52,895 nt of DNA from Actinomycetes bacterium (GTDB lineage Bacteria; Actinomycetota; Actinomycetes; DATJPE01): contig DATJPE010000035.1 of assembly GCA_035506535.1 (NCBI GenBank), positions 1 to 52,895 on the forward strand, given 5' to 3'. Positions 42,964 through 52,281 of the stretch are shown piece after piece; within the stretch, counting starts at the first letter, position 1, and each line of letters begins with the position of its first letter. The notes below the pieces were generated by a model that ran no database searches, had not been told where the DNA came from, and saw only the letters and a list, made by a program, of their open reading frames with translations. The position numbers and the translations under genes are program-made.

Positions 42964-43596
42964 GTGGCAGTCAAGATCAAGCTCAAGCGCATGGGCAAGA
43001 TGCGCAACGCGCAGTACCGGATCGTCGTCGCCGACGCCCGCACCAAGCGGGACGGACGGGCGATCGAGGAGATCGGGACCTACCAGCCCAAGCAGGACCC
43101 CTCGCTCATCGTCGTCGACTCGGAGCGCGCGCAGTACTGGCTCGGCGTCGGCGCGCAGCCGACCGAGGCCGTGGCCGCGATCCTTCGGGTGACCGGCGAC
43201 TGGCAGCGCTTCACCGGTGCCGAGGGCGCCGAGGGCAGCCTGCAGGTGGCCGCGCCCAAGCCCGACAAGGTGGCCGTCTTCGAGGCCGCCGCCAAGGAGA
43301 CCTTCGTCGAGGCCAAGCCGGCCGCGCGCGCCAAGCCGAAGGCCGAGCCGGTCGCCGAGCCTGCCGATGCGGCGGCCCAGGCCGCCGCCGATACTCACGA
43401 TGCGGCGGCCCAGGCCCCGTCGGAGGAGACCCCCACGGCCGAGGTCGCTGAGGCGACGCAGGTCGAGGTCGCCGCCGAGGACGGCCCGGCCGAGGCCGGC
43501 ACCGAGCCGGCGAAGCCGCAGGAGAGCGCGGCCGAGGCGACGATCTCCGAGGACGAGACCGCGGCGGCCGGCCAGGCCGACCAGCCCGAGGCCTGA
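42964..43596 (+). CDS. rpsP: 30S ribosomal protein S16 with long acidic extension
   Basis: Residues 1-85 are a complete S16 ([25 protein letters not shown]..., [22 protein letters not shown]). Residues 86-210 are an Ala/Glu/Pro-rich extension without predicted structure. Actinobacterial S16 proteins often have a tail, but 125 residues is long. The tail has a repeated block (GATGCGGCGGCCCAGGCC at 43367 and 43399). The start is GTG 42964. khpA follows with its ATG on the stop codon. Confidence 0.96.
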   Translation: MAVKIKLKRMGKMRNAQYRIVVADARTKRDGRAIEEIGTYQPKQDPSLIVVDSERAQYWLGVGAQPTEAVAAILRVTGDWQRFTGAEGAEGSLQVAAPKPDKVAVFEAAAKETFVEAKPAARAKPKAEPVAEPADAAAQAAADTHDAAAQAPSEETPTAEVAEATQVEVAAEDGPAEAGTEPAKPQESAAEATISEDETAAAGQADQPEA

Positions 43597-43838
43597 TGCT
43601 CGAGGAAGCGCTGGAGCACCTCGTCCGGGGGATCGTCGACCATCCGGACGAGGTCTCGGTACGCGATCGCCAGCTGCGTCGCGGTCGGGTCCTCGAGGTC
43701 CGGGTCCACCCTGAGGACATGGGCAAGGTGATCGGCCGGTCCGGGCGTACCGCCAAGGCGCTGCGCACGGTCCTCGGCGCACTGGCGCCGGGGCGGCCCG
43801 TCCGGGTGGACTTCCTCGACGCCGACGAGGTGCGCTGA
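43596..43838 (+). CDS. khpA: KH-domain RNA-binding protein KhpA
   Basis: This 80-residue KH protein has HPEDMGKVIGRSGRTAKALRTVL, with the GxxG loop (GRSG). KhpA binds RNA with KhpB and affects cell division and envelope genes in other bacteria. The place between rpsP and rimM is conserved. The ATG uses the last base of the rpsP stop (TGATG). Confidence 0.95.
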   Translation: MLEEALEHLVRGIVDHPDEVSVRDRQLRRGRVLEVRVHPEDMGKVIGRSGRTAKALRTVLGALAPGRPVRVDFLDADEVR

Positions 43839-43841
43839 GGC

Positions 43842-44363
43842 GTGCGGGTGGTCGTCGGGCGCCTCGGCCGTGCCCACGGCCTGGCCGGCGACGTCGCCGT
43901 CGACGTGCGCACCGACGAACCGGACCGCCGGTTCGCCCCCGGGACGGTGTTGCACACCGACCCCGAGGCGGACGGGCCGCTGACCGTCGCGTCCTCGCGC
44001 ACCCAGGGTGGTCGTCTGCTGGTGCGCTTCGTCGGGATCAGCGACCGGGCGGCCGCGGAGGCGCTGCGCGGGGCTCTGCTGGTGGTGGACGTCGATCCCG
44101 ACGAGCGGCCGGAGGACGAGGAGGAGTGGTACGACTTCCAGCTGGTCGGACTGCGTGCGCTCGACCAGCACGGCGGGCTCCTCGGTGAGGTGACCCAGGT
44201 GGTGCACCTGCCGAGCCAGGACCTGCTGGCCCTGCGCACGACCGACGGGCGCGAGGCGCTGGTGCCCTTCGTCGCGGCGATCGTGCCCGTCGTCGACGTG
44301 GCGGGGGGTCGAGTCGTCCTCGACCCACCGCCGGGCCTGCTGGACCTCGGCGAGGCGAGATGA
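43842..44363 (+). CDS. rimM: 16S rRNA processing protein RimM
   Basis: This 173-residue factor matures the 30S head. VVVGRLGRAHGLAGDVAVDV begins the N-terminal RimM domain. EEWYDFQLVGLRALDQHG starts the PRC-barrel, and LVPFVAAIVPVVDV is the C-terminal signature. GTG 43842 is 3 bases after khpA. The stop overlaps trmD by ATGA. Confidence 0.96.
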   Translation: MRVVVGRLGRAHGLAGDVAVDVRTDEPDRRFAPGTVLHTDPEADGPLTVASSRTQGGRLLVRFVGISDRAAAEALRGALLVVDVDPDERPEDEEEWYDFQLVGLRALDQHGGLLGEVTQVVHLPSQDLLALRTTDGREALVPFVAAIVPVVDVAGGRVVLDPPPGLLDLGEAR

Positions 44364-45163
44364 GCCCGGCGGCACGGCTTCGGGTCGACATCGTGACGAT
44401 CTTCCCCGACTACCTCGCCCCGCTGCGCCTGTCGGTGATCGGTCGCGCGATCGACGCCGGGATCGTTGCGCTCGACGTCCACGACCTGCGGGCGTACACG
44501 ACCGATCGGCACCGCACGGTCGACGACACGCCCTACGGGGGCGGGGCCGGCATGCTCATGCGTCCCGAGCCGTGGGGAGCCGCGCTGGACTCCCTCGCCG
44601 GTGCCGGCGCCGGCGAGGGGCCTGGCCCGAGGCCGGTCCTCGTGGTCCCGACCCCGGCCGGCGAGCCGTTCACGCAGCGTCTAGCCGAGCAGCTCGCGGG
44701 CGAGGCCCGGCTGGTCATCGCCTGCGGACGCTACGAGGGCATCGACGGCCGTGTCCTGGTGGACGCGGCGAAGCGCTATCGGATCCGTGAGCTCTCGATC
44801 GGCGACTATGTCCTCGCGGGCGGCGAGGCCGCCGCCCTCGTGATCGTCGAGGCCGTGGCGCGCCTGCTCCCGGGGGTTCTGGGCAACGCCGACTCCCTCG
44901 CGGAGGAGAGCCACGGCGGGGGCGGGCTGCTCGAGGGGCCGGCCTTCACCAAGCCGCCCACGTGGCGGGGGTTGGCGGTTCCCGAGGTGCTGCTGTCGGG
45001 CGATCACGCGCGGATCGCGCGGTGGCGCCGCGACCAGGCGCTGCGTCGTACCGCGTCCCGCCGCCCCGACCTCGTGGCCGCCCTCGACCCGGCCGCGCTG
45101 GACGAGGCCGATCTCGAGGCGCTCGCCGACGGCGGGACCGACGGCGCGACCGGCGGTGGTTGA
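44360..45163 (+). CDS. trmD: tRNA (guanine(37)-N(1))-methyltransferase
   Basis: This 267-residue SPOUT enzyme methylates G37 of tRNA and prevents frameshifting. RVDIVTIFPDYLAPL at the start, DDTPYGGGAGMLMRPEPW, CGRYEGIDGRV and LSIGDYVLAGGEAAA form the trefoil-knot AdoMet site. The C-terminal 50 residues are the tRNA-binding helical domain followed by a Gly/Asp tail. It is coupled to rimM by ATGA. Confidence 0.97.
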   Translation: MSPAARLRVDIVTIFPDYLAPLRLSVIGRAIDAGIVALDVHDLRAYTTDRHRTVDDTPYGGGAGMLMRPEPWGAALDSLAGAGAGEGPGPRPVLVVPTPAGEPFTQRLAEQLAGEARLVIACGRYEGIDGRVLVDAAKRYRIRELSIGDYVLAGGEAAALVIVEAVARLLPGVLGNADSLAEESHGGGGLLEGPAFTKPPTWRGLAVPEVLLSGDHARIARWRRDQALRRTASRRPDLVAALDPAALDEADLEALADGGTDGATGGG

Positions 45164-45190
45164 CGCGATTCGGGCGGTACGCACCCGCTG

Positions 45191-45201
45191 TGGCACACTG
45201 G
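45191..45201 (+). promoter_or_regulatory. Candidate extended -10 of rplS
   Basis: The 11 bases TGGCACACTGG are identical to the site before rpsP. The leader to the rplS ATG would be about 145 bases and could carry L19 feedback control. No stable hairpin stood out in it. Confidence 0.45.
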
Positions 45202-45349
45202 TCGATCGGCCCGGAGAGCTCGCTCCCCGGCCGCGTCACCCTCGCCCGCGCCCCTGCCACAGGGGGAGCGTGCGGTGGACGAGGTGGCGAGCTGGGCAAC
45301 CGAACGTCCCCCGACCGTGGGTGACCTGTGGCACCGACGAGGAGACCTG

Positions 45350-45709
45350 ATGAACACCCTCGACCCCGTCGACGCCGCCTCGCTGCGCAGCGACATCCCG
45401 GACTTCCGACCCGGGGACACCCTCAAGGTCCACGTCCGGGTCGTCGAGGGCAACAAGTCCCGCATCCAGGTCTTCCAGGGCGTGGTCATCCGCCGTCAAG
45501 GATCGGGGGTCCGGGAGACCTTCACGGTCCGCAAGGTGAGCTACGGCGTGGGCGTCGAGCGCACCTTCCCGGTGCACACCCCGGTGATCGCGCAGATCGA
45601 GGTGGTCAGCCGGGGCGACGTCCGGCGCGCGAAGCTGTACTACCTGCGCGACTTGCGCGGCAAGGCTGCCAAGATCAAGGAGAAGCGGGAGACGCCGACG
45701 GCCCGGTAG
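45350..45709 (+). CDS. rplS: 50S ribosomal protein L19
   Basis: This 119-residue ribosomal protein has [55 protein letters not shown] in the conserved core, and [19 protein letters not shown] at the end. GAGGAGA lies just before ATG 45350. An in-frame GTG at 45275 is open but not conserved. Confidence 0.98.
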   Translation: MNTLDPVDAASLRSDIPDFRPGDTLKVHVRVVEGNKSRIQVFQGVVIRRQGSGVRETFTVRKVSYGVGVERTFPVHTPVIAQIEVVSRGDVRRAKLYYLRDLRGKAAKIKEKRETPTAR

Positions 45710-45751
45710 GCCGGACCCGACGCTCGCCCACCGCAACGAGGGGCCCTCCCG

Positions 45752-46465
45752 ATGACCGAGCAGGCGACGACCGACGCGCCGCAGCACGCGCACCGCAGCC
45801 CCTGGGCGGCCATGCGCGAGGGCGTCGTGCTCGTCGCACTGGCGCTCGCCCTCGCAGTGCTCATCCGCTCCTTCCTCGTGCAGGCGTTCTTCGTGCCCTC
45901 CGAGTCGATGGAGCCCACCCTCGACGTCAACGACCGGATCCTCGTCAGCAAGATCACGACAGACGTCCACGGGGTGAAGCGTGGGCAGGTCGTCGTGTTC
46001 AAGGACCCCGGTGGGTGGCTGGAGCCACAGCCGGACACCTCGCCGACGTGGCAGCGCACTCTGCGCAACGCGATGACCTTCATCGGCCTCCTCCCCGCCG
46101 ACCGCGGCGACGACCTCGTCAAGCGGGTGATCGGGGTGGGCGGCGACCATGTCGTGTGCTGCGACGCGCAGGGCCGCATCACCGTCAACGGCAAGCCGCT
46201 CGACGAGCCGTACATCGCCAAGGGGGCGGCACCCAGCGACACCCGCTTCGACGTGCACGTCCCGCCGGGCCACCTCTGGGTGATGGGGGACAACCGGCCC
46301 TTCAGCGAGGACTCCCGGCCCCACGAGCAGCAGCGCCCCGGCGGGGGCATGGTCCCGGTGGGCGACGTCGTGGGGCGCGTCGTCCTCATCGTGTACCCGA
46401 TCTCTCGGTGGGCGACGGTGCCCGTCCCGGCCACCTTCCACGACATCCCGCCCGGTAGCTCCTGA
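45752..46465 (+). CDS. lepB: Signal peptidase I
   Basis: This 237-residue membrane peptidase removes signal peptides. A transmembrane helix at about 23-42 is followed by [12 protein letters not shown] with the nucleophile Ser, KRVIGVGGD with the catalytic Lys, and [14 protein letters not shown]. Streptomyces has a cluster of such genes at this site; here only one is seen. GAGGGG lies before ATG 45752. Confidence 0.96.
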   Translation: MTEQATTDAPQHAHRSPWAAMREGVVLVALALALAVLIRSFLVQAFFVPSESMEPTLDVNDRILVSKITTDVHGVKRGQVVVFKDPGGWLEPQPDTSPTWQRTLRNAMTFIGLLPADRGDDLVKRVIGVGGDHVVCCDAQGRITVNGKPLDEPYIAKGAAPSDTRFDVHVPPGHLWVMGDNRPFSEDSRPHEQQRPGGGMVPVGDVVGRVVLIVYPISRWATVPVPATFHDIPPGSS

Positions 46466-46530
46466 CCCAGCGCGGGGGACATGCCCTGCCGGTACGTGCG
46501 TCGCCGCGGCACCGACGTACGCTTCGACCC

Positions 46531-47013
46531 ATGGCGGACGGCTCGCAGCGAGAGGCCGCCAGGGTCCTCCTCCTGGACGAGCAGGACCGCCTGCTGCTCT
46601 TCCGTGGGGCCGACCCGGCACGCCCCGACCTGGGTTCCTGGTGGTTCACGCCGGGCGGGGGGTTGCACCCCGGCGAGACCCCCGAGGGCGGCGCGCGGCG
46701 CGAGCTGTTCGAGGAGACCGGCCTCGCGGCGGACACCCTCGAGGGCCCCGTCTGGCACCGGGTCGCGGAGTTCGACTTCGCGGGCGAGCACTACCGGCAG
46801 TCCGAGCTGTTCTTCGTGGTCCGCGTGGCGACGCACGAGGTCGACACCAGCGGCTTCCAGCCCCTGGAGGCGTCGGCGATCGACGGGCACCGCTGGTGGA
46901 GCCTCGAGGAGCTGCGGACCACGGCGGAGCGCGTCTACCCGGCGGCACTGGCCGCCGAGCTCGACCGCCTGCTGGCCGGGCGGGCCCCGGCGACGCCGTA
47001 CGAGGTGGCGTGA
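46531..47013 (+). CDS. Nudix hydrolase
   Basis: This 160-residue protein has a complete Nudix box, [24 protein letters not shown] in spaced form (Gly-x5-Glu-x7-Arg-Glu-x2-Glu-Glu-x-Gly), near 43-66. It hydrolyses a nucleoside diphosphate linked to another group; the substrate is unknown. TACGCT (46518-46523) ends 7 bases before ATG 46531, which suggests a leaderless transcript. The sequence between them, TCGACCC, is almost the same as before the kinase gene at 2494. Confidence 0.93.
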   Translation: MADGSQREAARVLLLDEQDRLLLFRGADPARPDLGSWWFTPGGGLHPGETPEGGARRELFEETGLAADTLEGPVWHRVAEFDFAGEHYRQSELFFVVRVATHEVDTSGFQPLEASAIDGHRWWSLEELRTTAERVYPAALAAELDRLLAGRAPATPYEVA

Positions 47014-47804
47014 TGGCGGCCACCACGGCCCGTGCCCGGCGCAGCACCGTCCCGACCCTGCGCGTCGAGCGCGCCCTGCTGCGCGAGAGGGGCATGCGCC
47101 TCGCGGCGGTCGACGAGGTCGGCCGGGGGGCGCTCGCGGGTCCGGTCAGCGTCGGCGTCGTGCTCGTGGACCTCGCGGTGAGCACGGCACCGAAGGGGCT
47201 GCGGGACTCCAAGCTGCTGACCCCCGAGGCGCGGACCACTCTCGCACCCCGGCTCCGCCGCTGGGCCCCGGCCCACGCGGTCGGTCATGCGAGTGCCCGC
47301 GAGATCGACACGATCGGGATCCTGCGCGCCCTGCGACTGGCCGGCGAGCGCGCTTTCGCCCAGCTCCCCGAGGAGCCCGACGTGGTGCTCCTGGACGGCT
47401 CCTACGACTGGCTGACCCGTCCCGGGTCGGGCGAGCAGCCCACCCTGTTCGACGATCCCGCAATCCTCGAGGCGCCACCCGGTCCCGAGCGGGACGTCCG
47501 CACGCTCGTCAAGGCGGACCTGCGCTGCGCCGGTGTCGCCGCGGCGAGCGTTCTCGCGAAGACGGAGCGCGACGCCCTGATGGTGTCGTTGGCGTCCCGG
47601 TTCCCGGCGTACGGCTGGGAGGTCAACAAGGGCTACGCGACGCCCGACCACCGCGCCGCGCTGCGCGAGCACGGGGCGAGCGAGGAGCACCGCCGGTCGT
47701 GGAACCTCTGGGGCGAGGACCGCGACGACCTCGGCGAGGAGGAGGATCGCGAGCCGGACGACGGCATGCTGGACGAGGGCGAGCAGGAGGAGGACCGCTG
47801 GTGA
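47013..47804 (+). CDS. rnhB: Ribonuclease HII with acidic tail
   Basis: This 263-residue enzyme removes ribonucleotides from DNA and RNA from hybrids. The catalytic acids are in [15 protein letters not shown] (Asp-Glu), LLDGSYDWL and [18 protein letters not shown]. The length is above the usual 200-240 because the last 30 residues are a strongly acidic tail ([17 protein letters not shown]...). ATG 47013 uses the last base of the Nudix stop. The stop overlaps the next gene by GTGA. Confidence 0.95.
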   Translation: MAATTARARRSTVPTLRVERALLRERGMRLAAVDEVGRGALAGPVSVGVVLVDLAVSTAPKGLRDSKLLTPEARTTLAPRLRRWAPAHAVGHASAREIDTIGILRALRLAGERAFAQLPEEPDVVLLDGSYDWLTRPGSGEQPTLFDDPAILEAPPGPERDVRTLVKADLRCAGVAAASVLAKTERDALMVSLASRFPAYGWEVNKGYATPDHRAALREHGASEEHRRSWNLWGEDRDDLGEEEDREPDDGMLDEGEQEEDRW

Positions 47805-48109
47805 GCGCCGAGGACCTCGAGCGGTACGAGACCGAGATGGAGCTGCAGCTCTATCGCGAGTACCGCGACGTCGTGGGCCTGTTCACCTACGTGGTGGAGA
47901 CCGAACGGCGCTTCTACCTGACCAACCACGTCGACCTGCAGGTGCGCACCGCAGACGGGGAGACCTACTTCGAGGTCACCATGAGCGACGCCTGGGTGTG
48001 GGACATGTACCGGCCGGCCCGTTTCGTGAAGAACGTCAAGGTCCTGACCTTCAAGGACGTCAACGTCGAGGAGCTCGCGAAGCCGGACCTGCAGGTCCCC
48101 GAGGAGTGA
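47801..48109 (+). CDS. DUF2469 protein
   Basis: This 102-residue protein belongs to an actinobacteria-specific family ([39 protein letters not shown] in spaced form). Its role is unknown. The place after rnhB is conserved in mycobacteria and Streptomyces. The start is GTG 47801 in a GTGA overlap with rnhB. Confidence 0.95.
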   Translation: MSAEDLERYETEMELQLYREYRDVVGLFTYVVETERRFYLTNHVDLQVRTADGETYFEVTMSDAWVWDMYRPARFVKNVKVLTFKDVNVEELAKPDLQVPEE

Positions 48110-48192
48110 GGACCCGCGGATCGCGCGCGGCGGCGCCGGTCGGTCGGGGTCACGCACCCGCCTGGTGATCGCCGCAACCCGGCGACCCACCC

Positions 48193-48244
48193 GCGGCTCC
48201 AGCCGCCGTCCACACCGGCGGCTCCAGCGGCCGTCGTCCACACC
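48193..48244. repeat. Imperfect 24-27 bp direct repeat before yraN
   Basis: GCGGCTCCAGCCGCCGTCCA (48193 on) recurs at 48218 with one base change and a three-base insertion. Both copies end in TCCACACC. The gap 48110-48306 holds nothing else I can name. Confidence 0.7.
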
Positions 48245-48306
48245 TTCCGGCGCGGACCTGATCCCTCCCCGCGACTTCGACACGCTGTCGGCGGAGGTGG
48301 TTCGGG

Positions 48307-48663
48307 GTGCGGGCCAAGGACGCGCTGGGTCGTTACGGGGAGGACCTCGCCGCACGGCATCTGAGCGAGGCGGGGCTCGTCGTGCTGGAGCGCAACTGGC
48401 GCTGCCGCGAGGGCGAGATCGACATCGTCGCGCGTGACGGCGACGTGCTCGTGGTGTGCGAGGTGAAGACGCGCCGGAGCACGGCGTACGGCTCCCCCCT
48501 GGAGGCGGTGACCGACGGCAAGGCGGCCCGCCAGCGCGTGCTCGCGGCTCGCTGGATCGCCGAGCGCGGCATCCACCCACGGGCCGTCCGCTTCGACGTC
48601 GTCGCGGTGCTCGCCCCGAGTCGGGGGCAGCCGGTCCTCCGCCACGTCAAGGGGGTGATCTGA
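48307..48663 (+). CDS. UPF0102 nuclease-like protein YraN
   Basis: This 118-residue protein has the restriction-endonuclease-like fold: [24 protein letters not shown] and [10 protein letters not shown], with Asp, Glu and Lys of a PD-(D/E)xK-type site. It is probably a Holliday-junction or DNA-processing nuclease linked to the comM and dprA genes that follow. The start is GTG 48307. Confidence 0.93.
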   Translation: MRAKDALGRYGEDLAARHLSEAGLVVLERNWRCREGEIDIVARDGDVLVVCEVKTRRSTAYGSPLEAVTDGKAARQRVLAARWIAERGIHPRAVRFDVVAVLAPSRGQPVLRHVKGVI

Positions 48664-48666
48664 GCG

Positions 48667-50190
48667 GTGGCGCTGGCTCGGACCCGGGCCGTCGCGCTGA
48701 CCGGTGTGCACGGCCAAGTGGTCGACGTCGAGGTCGACCTGGCCCAGGGGCTGCCCAGGACCACCATCGTGGGTCTCCCCGACACCTCGCTCAACGAGGC
48801 GCGGGAGCGCGTCCGCGCGGCGATGGCCAACTCGGGCCAGGCCTGGCCGGACACCAGGGTCACGATCAACCTCTCGCCGGCCTCGCTGCACAAACACGGC
48901 AGCGCCTTCGACGTCGCGGTCGCCGTGGGGCTGCTCGCGGCCACCGAGGTGGTACCCGCCGAGCAGGTCGCGTCCCTGGTATGCATCGGGGAGCTCGGGC
49001 TCGACGGGGCGGTCAGGGCGGTCCGCGGTGTCCTGCCGTGCGTGCTGGCGGCCCGGTCGGCCGGCTTTCGCCGCGTGGTGGTGCCCGCCGGCAATGCCGC
49101 CGAGGCCGGGCTCGTCCCGGACGTCCGCGTCCTGCCGTTCGGGACCCTGCGCGAGCTCGTCGAGGTGCTCACCGGTGTCGCCGCCGAGCCGGTGACGGCC
49201 GTGCCCTCCGACGTGGCGCTCCCGCCGGGGGAGGAGGACCTCAGCGACGTCCTCGGCCAGCAGGAGGGCCGCTGGGCGTTGGAGGTCGCGGCGGCGGGCG
49301 GCCACCACCTGCTGCTGCACGGCCCGCCCGGCGCGGGCAAGACGCTCCTGGCGGAGCGGCTGCCGACCATCCTGCCGCCGCTCGAGCCCGACGAGGCGCT
49401 GGAGGTGACCGCCGTGCACTCCGTCGCCGGGACGCTGCCCCCCGGTCACCCGCTGCTCACCCGAGCCCCCTTCCAGGCGCCGCACCACTCCGCCTCGGCG
49501 GCGGCCCTGGTCGGCGGCGGCTCGGGCACGGCGCGCCCGGGTGCGGTGTCGCTCGCCCACCGCGGGGTGCTCTTCCTCGACGAGGCGCCGGAGTTCGCCT
49601 CCGAGGCGCTCGAGGCGCTGCGCGGTCCGCTCGAGACGGGGACGGTCGTGCTGGCGCGCTCCAGGGCGACCGTGCGGCTGCCTGCCCGCTTCCAGTTGGT
49701 GCTCGCCGCGAACCCCTGCCCCTGCGGGCAGGCGTACGGCTCGGGCGCGTCCTGCCGGTGCACCCCCCTGCAGGTGCGCCGCTACTTCGGGCGGCTGTCC
49801 GGTCCGCTGCTCGATCGCGTCGACCTCCAGGTGGGTGTCCGCGACGTGCCCCAGGCGGTGCTGCTCGACGGGTCCCGCGGCGAGTCCTCCGCCGAGGTGG
49901 CGCAGCGGGTCCAGGCTGCCCGGGAGCGGTCGGCCGCCCGGCTGTCGGGCACGCCCTGGCGGCTCAACGCAGAGGTCCCCGGCTCCTACCTTCGTGACCA
50001 TCTCCCGCTGGACGAGCAGTCGCGTCAGGTCCTGCACCGAGCCGGCGGGCGGCTCTCGGCACGCGGCCTGGACCGCGTGCTGCGTGTGGCGTGGACCGTC
50101 GCGGACCTCGCGGGGCGCGACCGGCCGCGTCCGGCCGACGTCCTGAGCGCCCTGACCCTGCGGCTCGGGCAGCTGCGCGGTGCGGCGTGA
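48667..50190 (+). CDS. comM: Mg-chelatase-like AAA+ ATPase ComM (YifB)
   Basis: This 507-residue ATPase has an N-terminal LonC-like domain (1-170), then the AAA+ core with LLLHGPPGAGKTLLAERLP (near 217), HRGVLFLDEAPEFA as Walker B, and a C-terminal helical domain. ANPCPCGQAYGSGASCRC contains conserved cysteines. ComM is a branch-migration helicase that helps integrate single-stranded DNA in natural transformation. It overlaps dprA by GTGA. Confidence 0.95.
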   Translation: MALARTRAVALTGVHGQVVDVEVDLAQGLPRTTIVGLPDTSLNEARERVRAAMANSGQAWPDTRVTINLSPASLHKHGSAFDVAVAVGLLAATEVVPAEQVASLVCIGELGLDGAVRAVRGVLPCVLAARSAGFRRVVVPAGNAAEAGLVPDVRVLPFGTLRELVEVLTGVAAEPVTAVPSDVALPPGEEDLSDVLGQQEGRWALEVAAAGGHHLLLHGPPGAGKTLLAERLPTILPPLEPDEALEVTAVHSVAGTLPPGHPLLTRAPFQAPHHSASAAALVGGGSGTARPGAVSLAHRGVLFLDEAPEFASEALEALRGPLETGTVVLARSRATVRLPARFQLVLAANPCPCGQAYGSGASCRCTPLQVRRYFGRLSGPLLDRVDLQVGVRDVPQAVLLDGSRGESSAEVAQRVQAARERSAARLSGTPWRLNAEVPGSYLRDHLPLDEQSRQVLHRAGGRLSARGLDRVLRVAWTVADLAGRDRPRPADVLSALTLRLGQLRGAA

Positions 50191-51293
50191 CCCTCGATAC
50201 CGAGCGGGTCGCCCGTGCGGTGTGCCTGCGCATCGCCGAGCCGGGCGATCACCGCCTGGCCTCGCTGGTGGAGACCCACGGCGCGGCCGGGGCCCTCGAG
50301 CAGATCCGAGCCGGACGCGGCGTCGCCGAGCGCTGGCTGGTCCGCCTCCCGTCGGCGGACGGCCGGGCGGATCTGGACGCCGCCGCCGCAGCCGGCGCGC
50401 GGCTCGTGGTGCCCGGCGACCTCGAGTGGCCGACGGATCGCGTCGAGGGACTGCTCGCGCCACCGCTGGGCCTGTACGTGCGCGGCAGCGCGAGCCTGCG
50501 CTCGTTCCTGGAGCGCTCGGTGGCCGTGGTCGGCTCGCGCGCGTCGACGGCGTACGGCGAGCACGTGGCGGCCGAGATCGCCGCCGACCTCGCCGCGGCC
50601 GGGTGGACCGTGGTCTCCGGCGGGGCGTACGGCATCGACGGAGCCGCCCATCGAGCCGCCCTCGCCGTCGGGGGCCGCAGCGTCGCCATCCTCGCCAACG
50701 GGATCGACCAGTCCTATCCCCGCGGCCACGTCGCGCTGCTCTCGCGGATCGCCGCCACCGGACTGCTGGTCACCGAGCTGCCGCCCGGCGAGCACCCGAG
50801 CCGCTCACGCTTCCTCGAGCGCAACCGGCTCATCGCGGCACTGACCCTGGGCACGGTGGCGGTCGAGATGGCGCTGCGCAGCGGGGCCGCGACCACTGTC
50901 GACCGGGCGCACGAGCTCGGCCGGGTGCACATGGCCGTGCCCGGTCCGGTCACCTCGCCGATGTCCGCCGGGTGCCACCACTGGATCAGCAGCCGCAATG
51001 CCTCTCTGGTCACCTCGGCCGCGGACGTCCTCGCGCTCGTCGCCCCGTACGGCGAGGCCGCCGAGGCGGACCCGCGTGGGGAGGTTCGTCCCACCGACGC
51101 CCTGGCCCCCGAGGAGCTGCGGCTCTTCGACGCGCTGCCGGTCGCGGGGTCCCGGCCCCTCGCCGAGCTGGCGGGTGCCGCCGGTATCGCGCCTCGTGAC
51201 CTGGCCGAACGGCTGGACGTCCTGCTCAGGCTGGGCCTGGCCACCTGCGACGGCACCCACGTCTCGCGCACGACGCGCGGGCGTGGTGCTTGA
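50187..51293 (+). CDS. dprA: DNA processing protein DprA
   Basis: This 368-residue protein loads RecA on incoming single-stranded DNA. The Rossmann-like domain has [46 protein letters not shown] and [13 protein letters not shown]-terminal winged-helix domain covers 300-365. With ComM and YraN it forms a DNA-uptake or recombination set. The start is GTG 50187. Confidence 0.96.
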   Translation: MTLDTERVARAVCLRIAEPGDHRLASLVETHGAAGALEQIRAGRGVAERWLVRLPSADGRADLDAAAAAGARLVVPGDLEWPTDRVEGLLAPPLGLYVRGSASLRSFLERSVAVVGSRASTAYGEHVAAEIAADLAAAGWTVVSGGAYGIDGAAHRAALAVGGRSVAILANGIDQSYPRGHVALLSRIAATGLLVTELPPGEHPSRSRFLERNRLIAALTLGTVAVEMALRSGAATTVDRAHELGRVHMAVPGPVTSPMSAGCHHWISSRNASLVTSAADVLALVAPYGEAAEADPRGEVRPTDALAPEELRLFDALPVAGSRPLAELAGAAGIAPRDLAERLDVLLRLGLATCDGTHVSRTTRGRGA

Positions 51294-51324
51294 TCGGACG
51301 GGCGCGCCCCTTGACGCTAGGAAC

Positions 51325-52281
51325 ATGGCAACGGGGGCGGCGCTCGGCTCGTCGGGGGTTGCCCAGCCCCTGCCCGAGGAGTTGCAGGCGGCGCTCGACC
51401 GTTACGACGACCACGTCCGCCTGGTGGCGTCGCGCTCGGAGCACACCCGCCGGGCGTACGTGGGCGACGCCTCGTCGCTGCTCGCCTACGCCGCCGCCCG
51501 CGGTGTGGCGCGGGTCGCGGACCTCGACGTCGCGGTGCTGCGTGGCTGGCTGGCCCTGCAGGCCCGGCACGGCGCCGCGCGGGCCAGCCTCGCCCGACGG
51601 GCCGCCGCCGCACGTGCCCTGACCCACTGGGCCACCCGGGAGGGGTTGCTCGCGAGCGACCCCGGCGTCCTGCTCGGCACCCCGAAGGCGGTCCGGGTCC
51701 TGCCCGAGGTGTTGCGGCAGGACCAGGCCGCCGTGCTCATGCACGTGGCGGAGGTGGGCGCCGATGACGGCTCGGCCGCGGGGCTGCGGGACCGCGCCGT
51801 GCTGGAGGTCCTCTACGCGGGCGGCCTTCGGGTGGCCGAGCTCGTGGGGCTCGACGTCGACGACGTCGACCGTGCCCGGGGGACGGTTCGGGTGCTGGGC
51901 AAGGGGGACAAGCAGCGGACGGTGCCGCTGGGCCGACCCGCGCTGCACGCGCTGGAGGAGTGGCTGGCCCGAGGGCGGCCGCGGCTGTGGACCGCCGAGT
52001 CGGGGCCCGCCCTCCTGCTGGGGGCGAGGGGGCGACGCCTGGGCGTACGGGCCGTCCGCGAGCTCGTGCACCGGGCCCTGCGAGACGTCCCCGGCGCGCC
52101 CGACCTCGGTCCGCACGGTCTGCGCCACACGGCGGCGACGCACCTGTTGGAGGGGGGCGCGGACCTCCGTAGCGTCCAGGAGCTTCTCGGCCACGCTACG
52201 CTCGCCACGACACAGATCTATACGCATGTCTCCGTCGAGAGGCTGAAGGCCACGTATGAGCAGGCGCACCCCCGAGCCTGA
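51325..52281 (+). CDS. xerC: Tyrosine recombinase XerC
   Basis: This 318-residue recombinase resolves chromosome dimers at dif with XerD. A SAM-like N-domain (20-110) is followed by the catalytic domain with Arg in [10 protein letters not shown], Lys in GKGDKQR, His and Arg in [11 protein letters not shown], His in [11 protein letters not shown] and Tyr in IYTHVS. All six catalytic positions are present, unlike the integrase at the left end. The conserved position between dprA and whiG supports a housekeeping role. The start is ATG 51325. Confidence 0.92.
   Translation: MATGAALGSSGVAQPLPEELQAALDRYDDHVRLVASRSEHTRRAYVGDASSLLAYAAARGVARVADLDVAVLRGWLALQARHGAARASLARRAAAARALTHWATREGLLASDPGVLLGTPKAVRVLPEVLRQDQAAVLMHVAEVGADDGSAAGLRDRAVLEVLYAGGLRVAELVGLDVDDVDRARGTVRVLGKGDKQRTVPLGRPALHALEEWLARGRPRLWTAESGPALLLGARGRRLGVRAVRELVHRALRDVPGAPDLGPHGLRHTAATHLLEGGADLRSVQELLGHATLATTQIYTHVSVERLKATYEQAHPRA

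Noticed and set aside
45275-45349. N-terminal extension of L19 from GTG 45275
   Set aside because: The added 25 residues are not like L19, and a good ribosome site stands right before ATG 45350.
51325-52281. Mobile-element integrase instead of XerC
   Set aside because: It lies in the conserved dprA-xerC-whiG order with all catalytic residues and no att-like tRNA sequence, so a housekeeping role is more likely.
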